A program made the position numbers and the translations under genes. Positions 8,864 through 19,361 of a stretch of DNA of 64,000 nt are shown piece by piece. Location: positions 7,687,453-7,751,452 of the forward strand of contig NC_066290.1 in the NCBI RefSeq assembly GCF_905404315.1, written 5' to 3'. The notes under the pieces were generated by a model. That model did not search any database, was not told the origin of the DNA, and was given only the letters and a program-made list of their open reading frames with translations. The number at the start of each line of letters is the position of its first letter. Position 1 is the stretch's first letter. This DNA comes from Leptidea sinapis (lineage: Eukaryota > Arthropoda > Insecta > Lepidoptera > Pieridae).

Positions 8864-10873
8864 GTACCCGAGACAGGCAAAATATCGTTTGACCAAACTT
8901 ATTGGATTTTGAAAACAGATAAAGATATTTTAGCACCCATTAATATAGAAAATATAGGGAATACAATGAGTTTTTCGCGAGAAAAGACTCTCGCCAAAGA
9001 TGCTGACTCTCCACCGTCATCATTTGTTGTGGATAATAAAAAAGAAGCCGTACCCTCAAATACGCAACATAATAAAGAGATATGTAATGAAGTTAGCGAA
9101 GAAATCGATAAATTGTTTGGACCTGCAATGGAACGAACAAGAAGTAGCAGTGACTTTGAAGTGGCAGCTCCATTACTTCACAAGAGAAAACAATTTAGAT
9201 CTCAAGAAATGTTATCCACGGACGTTTCTCAAACTGAGCCATTTACTTTGGGATTACGTAGTGACGATAAAAATGATTGTGGTAAAAAGATTTCCACAAC
9301 AATTTTATACGATAATCAAAGAGCGGACATCATTGCATCAGTCACTGAAAGATTATATAGTAAATTAAAAAGAAAAGAAGATACAAGCTATAAAATAGAG
9401 AATGCAGTTGAAAAAAAAATTGTTCAGCCTCTAAATGAGTTAAAAATTTGTACAAATGCAAGGCAACGGTTGATGGAGATAAGTCAAAAGGCTCTCAGAA
9501 ATAAGAGAAAAATAGGTATACCAGCTTATACGCAGACAAAAAAAAATGTTGTCCGAGTTAAGGATCAAGAAATTGACGTGCAGACAGATCTTCTTTCTTA
9601 CATAAATATTAATCATAAGTCTTTGGCGCTTTATCATCGCGATGTTGCAACAGAAACGTTAACATTAACACCCCGTTGTAAAGAAATTGGTATTGGTTCA
9701 AACTCCAGTATCATATATAATAGCAACAGCTCTACAATGACTGAAGTTGTTGATTCTAAGCATTCACAAACAATGACATCATCTGTCAAAACAAATCAGA
9801 AAGGTACACAAACTTTAGGTGTTCGACCACCACGGAGATTAAAACATTCATCAGTTAATTCAAAATACTTACGAAAAATACAAAACCTTAAACGTGATCG
9901 ATGGGCGTGTTCCTCTCAGCCAGTTATTAATATAAATATTTCTCCCGAATATAAAGAAGACTCGACATCTGATGATTCAGAAATAATGGAAAATACTTGT
10001 TACACCACATCCGCAATTAATTCAAACAAAATATTACCACCAGATCTTTTAAATAATTATAATTCAAGACAAGAGACTAGATGTAAGGAAATGAAACATC
10101 GTAATAAAAGTAATGTAAGTATTGACCCATGTACAACACTACATGCACCAAAAATTGAAAATGCTGTTGGTAACTTACTTTTACAAGCAGATGATAGTAA
10201 ATCATTGTCCAGCAGCTGCGACACTGACAATTCGAAAAAATCATCAAGAAAGGAATATATTCATAAGGAAGTTGAAGAAATAACGTCTTCCAATACTGTT
10301 GGCGAAAGCAAATTTGTTTTAGAAGAAGAACTTAGTCTAAGCTCCGACTTAGAATGTTCAGATTCACAGGATCAGGAATATACGATAGAAACGGCAAGTG
10401 ATAGTTCACAATCATTGGTGTCGTCCAAACAAAGCGACTGGATGAGAAGCAATTCATTTCGAATAACCAAAAAATTAGCAGAAGAAGCCAAGGAAAAACT
10501 ATACCAAGACAATTTGAAAATCAAGAAACTAGAAACTAACCGGGAATGTTATTTGAATTGTTGTAAAAACAAAAAATATCTAGGAATAAATGAATGTGAA
10601 GATTTCAGAAAGAGCTCTCAATATAAATACGAAATTAATAATAGCAATAACGAATATGATTCGTTCGACAGTGTTGAACGTCAAATAGAGGAGTCTTGTC
10701 ATAAGCTTGAATCAGCTGTATGCAAGTATGAGTGTTTTTTCGACAATCACACAAAACGTGCTGCTTACAGAGATCGGCAAATTAATTCACCTACGGAATA
10801 TTTGCAACATTTGATTTCATTAAGAAGAGAACTGGTACATGAAGACCGTTGTTCGAGCTTAGATAAATGTTGA
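8864..10873 (+). CDS. Kinesin-like protein, terminal exon (tail)
   Basis: One large last exon follows a TTTCTTTTTTTAG acceptor in phase 0 and encodes 669 residues from VPETGKISFDQTYWILK to the TGA at 10871. With the two exons before it, 763 residues of the protein are visible. The tail is rich in Ser, Asn, Lys and acidic residues, and no FHA, PH or PX domain is apparent. Between 9572 and 9814 there is a run of short QT/ET motifs (IDVQTD, RDVATET, KHSQT, KGTQT) that resemble dynein light chain LC8 binding sites. Its cargo or partner is not evident. Upstream exons are missing from the window. The subfamily could be a fast-evolving kinesin-3 or an insect-specific motor; kinesin membership is sure, the subfamily is not. 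Confidence 0.9.
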   Translation, partial: VPETGKISFDQTYWILKTDKDILAPINIENIGNTMSFSREKTLAKDADSPPSSFVVDNKKEAVPSNTQHNKEICNEVSEEIDKLFGPAMERTRSSSDFEVAAPLLHKRKQFRSQEMLSTDVSQTEPFTLGLRSDDKNDCGKKISTTILYDNQRADIIASVTERLYSKLKRKEDTSYKIENAVEKKIVQPLNELKICTNARQRLMEISQKALRNKRKIGIPAYTQTKKNVVRVKDQEIDVQTDLLSYININHKSLALYHRDVATETLTLTPRCKEIGIGSNSSIIYNSNSSTMTEVVDSKHSQTMTSSVKTNQKGTQTLGVRPPRRLKHSSVNSKYLRKIQNLKRDRWACSSQPVININISPEYKEDSTSDDSEIMENTCYTTSAINSNKILPPDLLNNYNSRQETRCKEMKHRNKSNVSIDPCTTLHAPKIENAVGNLLLQADDSKSLSSSCDTDNSKKSSRKEYIHKEVEEITSSNTVGESKFVLEEELSLSSDLECSDSQDQEYTIETASDSSQSLVSSKQSDWMRSNSFRITKKLAEEAKEKLYQDNLKIKKLETNRECYLNCCKNKKYLGINECEDFRKSSQYKYEINNSNNEYDSFDSVERQIEESCHKLESAVCKYECFFDNHTKRAAYRDRQINSPTEYLQHLISLRRELVHEDRCSSLDKC

Positions 10874-10888
10874 TTTATGAATACTTCA

Positions 10889-10894
10889 AATAAA
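10889..10894 (+). terminator. Poly(A) signal of the kinesin gene
   Basis: AATAAA lies 16 bases after the stop codon, followed by AT-rich sequence. It is a plausible 3' end signal; the 3' UTR would be very short. Confidence 0.6.
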
Positions 10895-11879
10895 ATTACA
10901 TACATAATATATTGTATCTATTTTATTTGATTAACTATGGTAGAAACGAACAATATTCTGGACCAGGCTGAAAATATTTATAAAATTTTTGGATTTGGTA
11001 GGTAACTAGGAGCACTTCATGATGTTTTACTTCCCTTTGGTTCATATCGTTCGCTCAAGGTTTTCCTACCCAATGTGTGTAAAATTTCATGCTGTATGGG
11101 CGTAAAAGCCAAAATATTTTCAGTCCTTTTTTGAACAGTTATCGTTTGTTTCGTTATCTGGGTTTTGGGCAAATTTTGTCATTTAATATTATTTCTTAAA
11201 ATTGTATTTATTTATTAAACGACCAGTCTTGTAATTTGATTTTAAACGTGTACGCAGTTTTCCGTAAGATTATTATGTTACGCAGTAACCATAAAAAACA
11301 CAAGTAGATTTGAGTGTGAGTTACTAAGTGTGCTCTTTTATACTATGCGAAGAAATTCCATGCGCTTATTCCTGGAAATTTGATTTCTATTTTGATGTAC
11401 AGAGAAGTGTTATTGAATTGTGAGTGTAAGTGGTTCTAGATACATTAATACTAATTGAGGCTTCACGTACCTACGTCATAATTGAATTCAGTCTTCAACG
11501 TGCCCGGTCAACAAACACCCGAACAATGATGTAAATTATCATACTAAGGCATATTGCATTTTATTGTAAATAGCGGGAACAGCTAGAATTTTATTTATGT
11601 TTAGATTTAAGTACTTAATAAAATATTTTCATGAGCCAATCATTTTAACATTTTTAATTGAATTTAATAAATTCCATTAATATGAGTTTTGTAATTTCTT
11701 CGATCTTTAGTATCTGCTAGAGTTGTATGTATTAATCTAATAATAGTGTGTGGCAGTGTGTGTTTTAGATTCATACAAATAATTTACTGAGTATCAAGTT
11801 TACTAATAGATACTGACTAGTTCGTAGTCTTAAGCATACATTTTCAATAAGAGGTTTCAAGTTGAATTTGTTCTCAATT
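10895..11879. other. Intergenic, no gene seen
   Basis: AT-rich sequence after the kinesin. CTGAAAATATTT near 10969 and AAATATTTTCAG near 11112 could be the ends of a small MITE of about 155 bp. Nothing else recognised. Confidence 0.35.
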
Positions 11880-12650
11880 ATGCGGCCGAGAAATATAAAA
11901 TGCTCACTTACAAGATCTATTTTTAGACAACGGCAGTTAAGACATCATACAGATTGGAAGTATTGATGGACATGACCAATGATAGTTGGTGAAGTAGAGA
12001 TGTGATACTCCGTAGGTCCTATGATTAAGCCTTGAGCTATTCCTTTATTTGTTGGGATCATATCGCTAAAAGTAATGGCCACTTTAACTGTCGCGTATCT
12101 ATCTTTACAGTAGTCTTCATTAAATCTAGAAGCTACTCTTGTATTTCTTGCTTATTTGTCGTAGGTATAGTATTTTGTAATTCAGCATATCGAAAGCATT
12201 GCAAAAATCTTTTTAAAGTGTAGAATAAGTGAACTCGCTATTCCTCACATAAACACTTAATAAGTTTAATGAGGATGGCTTAAATTGTTTAGTAGTTTGT
12301 TTCTTGTACATTTTGAACGATAAAAAAAAATAAAAATAACTAAATATATCATCATAATTATAATGTCATAACCTGGACTCTTCTTTTCATCCAACTGTGT
12401 GATAATAAGCGCAATTACGTCATTACTAACTATTTGAGGCCTGATCGATTTATCTTGTGACGTCTCGTATATTAAATGCTTTAAAACAGGTAAGTCACAA
12501 AAGCTGTTGTCGTTTTTGGTGCAATTATCAATGATATCAGCAAAGTTTTTACTTAAAATAGACGGATGCTGATTAAAGAATTTAATTATAATATTGTCAA
12601 TACATTTCGTAATTTGATTATTTCCCATGTTTTTCGAGTACCTATTGTAG
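11880..12650 (-). pseudogene. Very degraded LINE reverse-transcriptase remnant
   Basis: On the minus strand, 12266-12628 encodes a stretch ending in ITQLDEKKSPGYD, which resembles the linker just before the RT domain (the KSPGYD pattern). Further along, near 12190, a frame reads NAFDMLNYKIL, like the AFD catalytic block. Frameshifts and stops separate these pieces. The clade cannot be assigned. Confidence 0.45.
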
Positions 12651-13054
12651 AAATTCTGACTAATTTTATATGTCTTTATTCTAAATGTATTATTGATAAT
12701 TTATTTGTTAATTTGTTTTGTTACGATATGTATCATGAGACAGCTTTTTTACATTGATAACCTTACGCCATAATTTATAAAGTTCATCAATCTTTTCACA
12801 CATAAACGTTAGTCGCTGATTGGCCCATCCATATTTCTTACGCTCGCTAATATAATGGAACTGTCCTTATACATTATTCGTATGCCATGTTAAATTTAAT
12901 ATGTATCAAATTATAAATGTCTTTTGATTTGTTACAATAACCCTTTATTGTAACAAATCACTCGGACCACTCAATATCAAAACATTACAGGTTTCTGCTT
13001 CTTAAAGTTTAACTTATAAACATTTTATAATATATTTTTAGTCTATGGTTGTAA
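12651..13054. other. Intergenic, no gene seen
   Basis: AT-rich. An inverted pair TTGTTACAATAA / TTATTGTAACAA near 12930-12958 forms a short hairpin. No other structure. Confidence 0.35.
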
Positions 13055-13409
13055 CCACGGACTAGTAAAAAAAGAAAGACTCCGCGTGAAGCACCTTTAA
13101 TCTAGTGTGTGTGCGGTTACGAGGTATACCAGTTACACAATTTTTTCTCCCTTAAATAATCTCATATATCCACAAATACCTTTATAGGATTGTTTTTACT
13201 CTTTTTCACAACGCACATTTTTAAAATATTTTAATGCGACGCAAACTGATCTTTCACTGACGATGGCAAATCTCATAATGGCGGCTGATCGGCTTGTATT
13301 AGTGTAAGTGGATGCGTGGGGCTATGTATTTACACTTTTACGGGCTTGTTTTGGTGCCTCATTTTTATGTAAGGTGACACGGAGTCCTTATTTTATTACT
13401 CGTCCGTGG
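13055..13409. mobile_element. MITE (family M1), about 355 bp
   Basis: The left end is CCACGGACTAGTAAAAAAAG continuing to GACTCCG. The right end, CGGAGTCC to CGTCCGTGG, is its reverse complement with few changes. A second copy in the same orientation lies at 23232-23586. The interior carries a GTGTGTGCGG block and an ATGGCGGCTGATCGGC block shared by both copies. There is no coding capacity. The superfamily is not clear from the ends. Confidence 0.75.
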
Positions 13410-13570
13410 TTGTTACTTGCTTTTTTTATCATGTTGTGTCTCTGTATTCTCTTAAAATAAAATATAAACTATAAAAGAAAAATAATCTGCTGTTTTCATG
13501 TTATTCATCCTGTTTTAAATTTAAAAAAAAATATTGATGTAGGCGTTACTTTGAGGAAATCCATATTTAT

Positions 13571-13762
13571 ACAAATGATTTAAGTTTTCTTTAGTGTTGA
13601 TTCCGCCAGTCTTTGTTTTTAAACAATTCGACACGTGTTTCGCCTCTACACGAGGCATCCTCAAGACGTGTTGTCTCGACAAAATCTGCCGAACACGTGT
13701 CGAATTGTTTAAAAACAAATATTGACGGAATTAACACTAAAGAAAACTTAAATCATTTGTAC
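13571..13762. mobile_element. Foldback MITE (family M2), about 190 bp
   Basis: The two halves are inverted copies: TACAAATGATTTAAGTTTTC at the left and its complement at the right, and deeper in, CAATTCGACACGTGTTTCG against CGAACACGTGTCGAATTG. A second copy lies at 21108-21295 with a changed centre, and a one-ended fragment at 46612-46656. No coding capacity. Confidence 0.75.
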
Positions 13763-14261
13763 ACTGTTTTAATTTACTAAGAAATATTCAGCAATAAATT
13801 TATGATATTTAATGTAATAATTGTTTTGATTATGATTAAATAAGAATACGTTACATTCATGTATTGAATCCGCAAAAACAATAACTATTTTATAATTTCA
13901 CACCTGAATAAATACACCTACGTCATTTCAGCAAAACGTATAAGCAAGCATGGAGTGTTCCAAAAAATATTAATTTTTATGTCAATTATGTATGCTTTCA
14001 AAAACAATAAATTAAAATAAGACGTGGTCGCTAACTATGGGCCTTATGTGGAAGCTCTAATGTGAAAGATTATTTGAATGATAAACGATAGTTGGAATTA
14101 ATGTTCAAAATTTTGTTAATGAATATTGTTATACTCATTTGAATGCTATTGTAACTTTTGTACTTCATCCTGACTTGCACTAAATAACTTATAAAGTTTT
14201 ACAGCGAATAAAGATTTTTTTGACTTTGTCTTTGACTTTGCTCATTGATGAATCAGAAATG
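13763..14261. other. Intergenic, no gene seen
   Basis: AT-rich, with a TTTGACTTTGTCTTTGACTT simple repeat at about 14216-14240 that may be a retroposon tail. No gene features. Confidence 0.35.
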
Positions 14262-14345
14262 AGGAGATTCAACCAAAGTCACGCACATAGCCCAATGATT
14301 CTGAAGCTGAAGTGGCAATGGGCAGGGAACATAGCTCGACGGTTA
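14262..14345 (+). pseudogene. RTE-like LINE fragment
   Basis: A short frame encodes LKLKWQWAGNIARR, matching the LKWQWAGH..RR block near the C-terminus of RTE-clade polyproteins. Longer pieces of the same region lie at 32935-33470 (plus) and 27857-28110 (minus). Only one block remains here. Confidence 0.55.
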
Positions 14346-14484
14346 TATGGCAATCGAACGTGTAACTCTTCTTTTCTTCTGTTATCGGTACTTCATGACA
14401 GAGAATCTTTATCACCAGTTCGTCTTTGCTGTACTGGAGTGATGAGCTAGTCTTCAGCGGTTCCTAGATTGGTAGCCATGTGCA

Positions 14485-14624
14485 CCAGATCTAATTCAAT
14501 GAGTTTCTTCCTTCTCATTAGCAACCCTTTACGATGTAGCGGTAGATTCAATAAGAAAAAATGTTTTTTTGGTCATTTCCGTGACCTACATGGTTAAAGT
14601 GATTTTGATTTGATTTGATTTGAT
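14485..14624 (+). mobile_element. LINE 3' UTR fragment with a (TTTGATT)n tail
   Basis: Plus-orientation copy of the repeat seen reversed at 2588-2945 and 40502-40865. It ends in TGATTTGATTTGATTTGAT. Confidence 0.6.
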
Positions 14625-15050
14625 CATAAAACGTCATCTTTCCATCTGCTAATAGATCTGTCACGTGTTCAAGTAATTAAGTAATCCATATAAGTTTATT
14701 GCAGATAATTATTAAACAATGTTGAATGTTAAGTTGCAATTAATTTGTAAATTATTTAATGCTTGACCGATTTTCGCATTGTTATGGATGCATTGTAGGT
14801 TAATTAATTGATTATGATCATTAATGAAATTGATACTTCTACAAAAACAGTAATTTAAGCATTTTTAGATAAGAAATGAAATATTAATAAAATCACCGGT
14901 CCCTCACCAGTCACCACCAACAATCTATCCCAGTTACACACTAGAATTTACACCAATACTTTAAATCTCAGTCATTTGTTTCGGCTAGCCTCCGAAAGTG
15001 CTAGACGGATTTTAACGTTACTTCTGGCAGATAGGAAATAATTGCTTTAT
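14625..15050. other. Intergenic, no gene seen
   Basis: AT-rich sequence without recognised features. Confidence 0.35.
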
Positions 15051-15770
15051 TTACTATTCAAACAAAACAAATCTTATCACTATATTTACGATACCATGAC
15101 TACATAAAATTAAAACTATCATTGCGTGGAGCCGTACCAAGAATACTGTCAGCATTACCGCGTTGGATAGCAAGGCTAATCCGTTGACCGAAATAGCTGC
15201 CAGCGCTTGGGTTTCCAGTAGCCTTATTGAGGCGAAGATAGTATTTTGAACATTCTCCGCGCCTGTGGGCCCCACGGGCCAAGTGTCTCGACACCAAACC
15301 GCGCAAAGATGTATGACTCACTGAGACCAACATATTTGCGACGCTTGCTGTCTTCGGCAGTCGAAGCAGCAGCTCCAGCACCAACTGACGTAACTTGGAC
15401 ATGAGAAGGAGCCAGAGTGTCGACGCAAGTAGCGTCCCACACCAGTGCCATTCCCCGTGCCCAAGCCACCAGCGTCATTCCATCAGGACGCTTGCCATCG
15501 CGGCGGGTAATACCATTTGGCTCTAAAACAGCTGGTATATTAAGAGCGGCAAATGCCCTGCGGATTCATTAATGCTGGCGTGACGACTGATACGGCCTGC
15601 CGATTTTAGGCAGGATAACCCGTGACGTCCAAGACCATCTACCTGAACGTCACATCTACATTGATGTGGTTCATTCAGTTTTATACCTAGCCGGAGTGAT
15701 ACGCATATTGTCATATAGATATGAACTTGAAGGGAAAGACTACCCATTATGTTTTTAAAAAATTAAGATT
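15051..15770 (-). pseudogene. C-terminal fragment of a retroelement polyprotein (family R)
   Basis: Read on the minus strand it gives, across frameshifts, a CRCDVQVDGLGRHGLSC zinc-finger-like block, then SAGRISRHASIN, KRPDGMTLVAWARG, WDATCVDTLAPSHV, SKRRKYVGL, FGVETLGPWGP and finally IQRGNADSILGT. This combination is the C-terminal domain of a widespread reverse-transcriptase polyprotein found in many invertebrates. A second fragment lies on the plus strand at 51683-51997. At least two frame changes break it. Confidence 0.6.
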
Positions 15771-15984
15771 TCCGTAAATGAAATCGGTCGTTTTCTAATA
15801 CAGTAGGTACATAATATGATAAATCTGTAACCAGCTTGAACAATTATTGAAGTGAAAACTTCTCTAGCAGCGTTGAGCAATTTTCTTGTGATGGGTATAA
15901 AATGTTAAACTCGCGTCAGGACACGTGGCCCGATCGAAAATTTGTAAGACAGTCGTTGAAATTATGGATGAAAGATTTATACTT
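15771..15984. other. No gene seen
   Basis: Short AT-rich spacer. Confidence 0.3.
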
Positions 15985-16140
15985 CTAACTAATTATAGTT
16001 CGGCTAATGCAACTTAATGATCATACGGTCATTGGACCAGTTGTTGAATCATTGTGATTGCGAAGCAGTAACACCGCGAGGTCGAGGGATTAAATCTCAC
16101 CCGTGAAATATTTTTACAGTTTATTATGGATAAAAATTGA
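15985..16140 (+). repeat. Possible old tRNA-derived SINE remnant
   Basis: GCGAGGTCGAGGGATTAAAT followed by CTCACCCGTG resembles the B-box arm of a tRNA-derived SINE. The A box is not convincing. Low confidence. Confidence 0.3.
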
Positions 16141-16500
16141 TTTTCCGTGAGATTTGTTTTTGTTGGAGTTTAATCCTTAAGAATCGATTTTCATATAAGG
16201 CGCCCGGTATGAGAAAAATATGGAGAGTAAAACCTACTCATCAAATGGGATGGTAACGTTTTTGGTGCGCATCATTTCTCGCGCACCTTTCACTTTTCAG
16301 CTGTCGGTGTGTGTGTGTGTATATCATATATACTTGTGTGTAGCCAGCATATATAGTATACTTCGTGATAGCTTACATATGTAGTACGATAGACCCATTA
16401 GGGTGTGACAAAATGTAACCTCCTTGATGGACCTTTTAAAATTGGAATTTTGAGTTCCGCTTTTAACAGGAGTTGTTTTGTTGTTAAGGATTTATTTGTT
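16141..16500 (+). repeat. Dispersed repeat (family D1) with an internal (GT)n
   Basis: The blocks AGGCGCCCGGTATGAG, TGGTGCGCATCATTTCTCGC, GTGTGTGTGTGTGT, AGGGTGTGACAAAATGTAAC and GAGTTCCGCTTTTAACAG occur in the exact reverse order and orientation at 27080-27400. The two copies are therefore inverted relative to each other, 11 kb apart. The microsatellite lies at the same place in both copies. Confidence 0.7.
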
Positions 16501-16663
16501 TTTTATTTATAACTATCGATATATTTCCTTAAGGATTTTTATCGGTTGATAATAGCAGTTTTTAGGAATGTATGTGTATGTATAAGCTTTGGTATACAAA
16601 TCTAAAATTTTAGGGTAACATTCTTAAATAACAATGTAAAAAATTCAGTTTAAATATCTCTTA

Positions 16664-16873
16664 CGGCCGTTTTCAATAACCTATCTATCCTTAGTTGAAC
16701 TTAGTCTAGGTAGACAAATCTATCCTTTTACACTTACTAACATTTCAATAACCTATTGATAGATAGCATTGGACTATAATTATATTGGACATAACTATGG
16801 ATAGATTAGATCTTGTCATTAAACGGTGATAGCAATTTATCCGTAATTAGAGATACGTTATTGAAAACGGCCG
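16664..16873. mobile_element. Harbinger-like MITE with TTA target duplication
   Basis: The ends are CGGCCGTTTTCAATAAC and GTTATTGAAAACGGCCG, perfect inverted repeats of 17 bases. TTA lies directly outside at both sides (16661-16663 and 16874-16876). A 3-bp TTA duplication is typical of PIF/Harbinger elements. The 210-bp interior has no gene. Confidence 0.75.
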
Positions 16874-16876
16874 TTA

Positions 16877-17256
16877 GTGTATGTGTGAGTGAGTGTGGTT
16901 CGTGTATATAATACAAGGTTATGAAAGAAAGACAATTCGGACTAATACAATCAACAATGCAATCAAATGAAATAAAACCTTGGGACAGGACAGCGCTATA
17001 TCAATATCGCAACACGCGAATTATCTTTAAATGACGTAATCGTCAAATCATTGAAGTACGCATAAATGGAGTAATTATTTCACTACAGGTGATCTGTTTT
17101 TAGATTCTTATTTGTCAGTTGCTCCCGCGACGTTGTTCACGTAAACTAATGTGCATTTGTATGAAGGCCTTTGTTTAATGTTACATACAAAAATATATTT
17201 ATATTTTCTTCGTGCTCTGATTTTGATCAAATACCACCTAAATGTTACTCCAGCCT
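16877..17256. other. Intergenic, no gene seen
   Basis: AT-rich with a GTGTGTGAGTGAGTG stretch. No other feature. Confidence 0.3.
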
Positions 17257-17562
17257 TTTTTTTTAAATGAAAATAAGGGACGAGACAAGCAGGACGTTCA
17301 GCTGATGGTAATTAGTAAAAATATAGTGCCGCTCAGGATTATTGAAAAGCCCAAAAGTTCTGAACGGCACTACAATTACGCTCGTCATCTTGAGACAAAA
17401 GATATTAAGTGTCATTTGCCCAGTAATTTCACTAGCTATGGCGCCCTTCAGGCCGAAATATAGTAATGCTTACACATCACTGCTTCACGGCAGAAATAGG
17501 CGCCGTTGTGGTACCCATAATCTAGCCGGCATCCTGTCCAAAGGCGCCTCCCACTGGTAGAT
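17257..17562 (-). repeat. SINE-like repeat (family S), near full length
   Basis: Read on the minus strand: a head with GGAGGCGCC and GATGCCGGCTAG, the block CTATTTCTGCCGTGAAGCAG, the GAGCGCAATTGTAGTG-like hairpin core, and the tail GTCCTGCTTGTCTCGTCCC before an A-rich end. It is one of the two longest copies here; the other is at 63359-63668. Confidence 0.7.
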
Positions 17563-18191
17563 GGTCATTTTTGGGCATTTCTGTTCCTGTGCAATCAGAT
17601 GCGCGCTAACTTCAGAACGATCTAGAACAATGGTATTAATTAATTAATGAAATGAAAGAAGATCGCAAAAAATAACCATAGAAATTTAGTGGGTTTTAAT
17701 GCAAATGGTAACATCAGACCGACCTGGTAATAAAACCGGAAGGTGTCGTAATATTAATGTTGAACTTGACACCAATTTTAACACAGAAAATACTTATATG
17801 TCAGTTTTTAGGTTACCATACTTATCATTTTAATTATTATACTTATTAAGGAACTACCTGAACAGCCATTATTTTAGTCCAAGAGCTTATGGTCTACTTA
17901 ATGTAAATGGAGATATGACGTAATATTATTGAAGCGAAGCTGAGCAGAGCTCTCAACGGGTGACTCCAGTTGATTTCTGTGTTAAATTGTTTCTCGGCCA
18001 TTTCTGGACCGATTAAAAAAAATTATGAACTCATAGAAAGCTTTCGAAATTATTATTATTGTCGAGACAGAACTTTGAATTTCGACTTGATTCAATTATT
18101 ATACTTAAGAACAAAAATGATTTACAAATTATTCTAAATTAGCACGCGCTATTTATATTTATTTAAAAATTCTCAAATATACGCCGCAGCT
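17563..18191. other. Intergenic, no gene seen
   Basis: AT-rich. No recognised element. Confidence 0.3.
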
Positions 18192-18201
18192 AAGCGTTAC
18201 G

Positions 18202-18457
18202 GAAACTCCATAGGGAGTGCCGCTTGCGCCTCTCTCTCCCCATGAGAAGGTCGCCTTCGATGTAGGCTTAGAGGGCACCTGCCCAAAGCCAACTGCAGGT
18301 GGTGTTTAGTGGGTATGCACCTAGGTTTTCACGTGAGTCCCACATAACCAACGCAGACTTAGGCTGCGTTGGTATGCATGAGCATTCACCACCTCCCTCC
18401 CGTCGTTATCCCGGAGGGTAGCCCATTCCCTTGCTTGGGCGCAAAAAAAAAAAAAAA
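18202..18457 (+). mobile_element. Retroposed insert with poly(A) and a 10-bp target duplication
   Basis: AAGCGTTACG occurs at 18192-18201 and again at 18458-18467, and the sequence just before the second copy is an A run of about 16. This is the signature of target-primed reverse transcription. The 256-bp body is GC-rich relative to its surroundings, beginning GAAACTCCATAGGGAGTG and ending CTTGCTTGGGCG before the A run. It has no clear tRNA A/B boxes, so it may be a 5'-truncated LINE or another small-RNA-type SINE. Because the duplication is perfect, the insertion looks fairly recent. Confidence 0.75.
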
Positions 18458-18467
18458 AAGCGTTACG

Positions 18468-18848
18468 ACGAGCGATTGCGGCATCCTAGTAATATAATAC
18501 GTAGAGGTGGGTCATTGAAGGTTTTTAAATTAGTTTAATTTAACTGTTTATGTCAATGGTCAACAGGTTCAACTGTTAAACCGTCAACGGGTTTTGAAAA
18601 ATCGGTTAATGCATTTATTTATAATTTTGGTGTTTATTAGGTTCATATTATGCTTCATTTATTGCGAGTTACGGGTTGATTGAACTTATTAGCTTATTAT
18701 TTTCAACAGGTTTTCTCATTGAAGAAAAACAGTTAATTCGTTAACCAATATAAAACTGTTAATAAAAACATTTTATTGATTTAACGACCACCTCTAATAA
18801 TATGATCGCTTTGGGACTTTATGCACGTGAGTAACTAAAAGTTAGTTA
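18468..18848. other. Intergenic, no gene seen
   Basis: AT-rich. GTTAA/TTAAC-type sequence around 18540-18790 (CAACGGGTTTTG, CAACAGGTTTTC) hints at an old palindromic repeat, not resolved. Confidence 0.3.
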
Positions 18849-18982
18849 CCCCCTTATTCATAATGGTCCGCTAACTTTAAACAGCCGCTTAGGAGTGTTT
18901 TTTCTCATTCTAACTTAGATAGAAGAAGACAGAGTGAGAATTAGCAATGCTTTAGGTTGGCAGACTATTATGAAAAAGGGGG
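18849..18982. mobile_element. Short MITE with TTA target duplication
   Basis: The ends are CCCCCTTATTCATAATGGTC and GACTATTATGAAAAAGGGGG (inverted, with small changes), with TTA at 18846-18848 and 18983-18985. It is 134 bp long. The TTA duplication again suggests a Harbinger-like origin. Confidence 0.7.
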
Positions 18983-19361
18983 TTAGTCTTTAATACCAAG
19001 ATTTACGATCCATGCGTCACTCGAGGTGCAGTTGGTAAGAGTATAATAATTAATCCCAGAATGAGGGATATCACTTTAAAATAACAAATAGTTTAACCTC
19101 GATGTTCGGTGATAAAACTAGCCAAGATTTCTTCTTTCGAATATAATAAAATATTCAATGGAGATTGTATGAAGTGTTGGACAGTTCTTGAGTGGCTTCA
19201 AGAACTCCGAATCTAAGTTTATACACGTGGCCATGAATATTCTGAACGTGCTGTAGACCACATAATAAGATATAATATATCTATGCAGAGTCAAAGGGTT
19301 AAGCCGATCAAAGAACTCTTAAATTATTAAAACTTTCGTAAGCTATTATTAACTTATTTAG
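18983..19361. other. Intergenic, no gene seen
   Basis: AT-rich sequence without recognised features. Confidence 0.3.

Noticed and set aside
9000..9637. Additional frames inside the kinesin tail exon
   Set aside because: They overlap the 669-residue kinesin frame, which is supported by splice phase.
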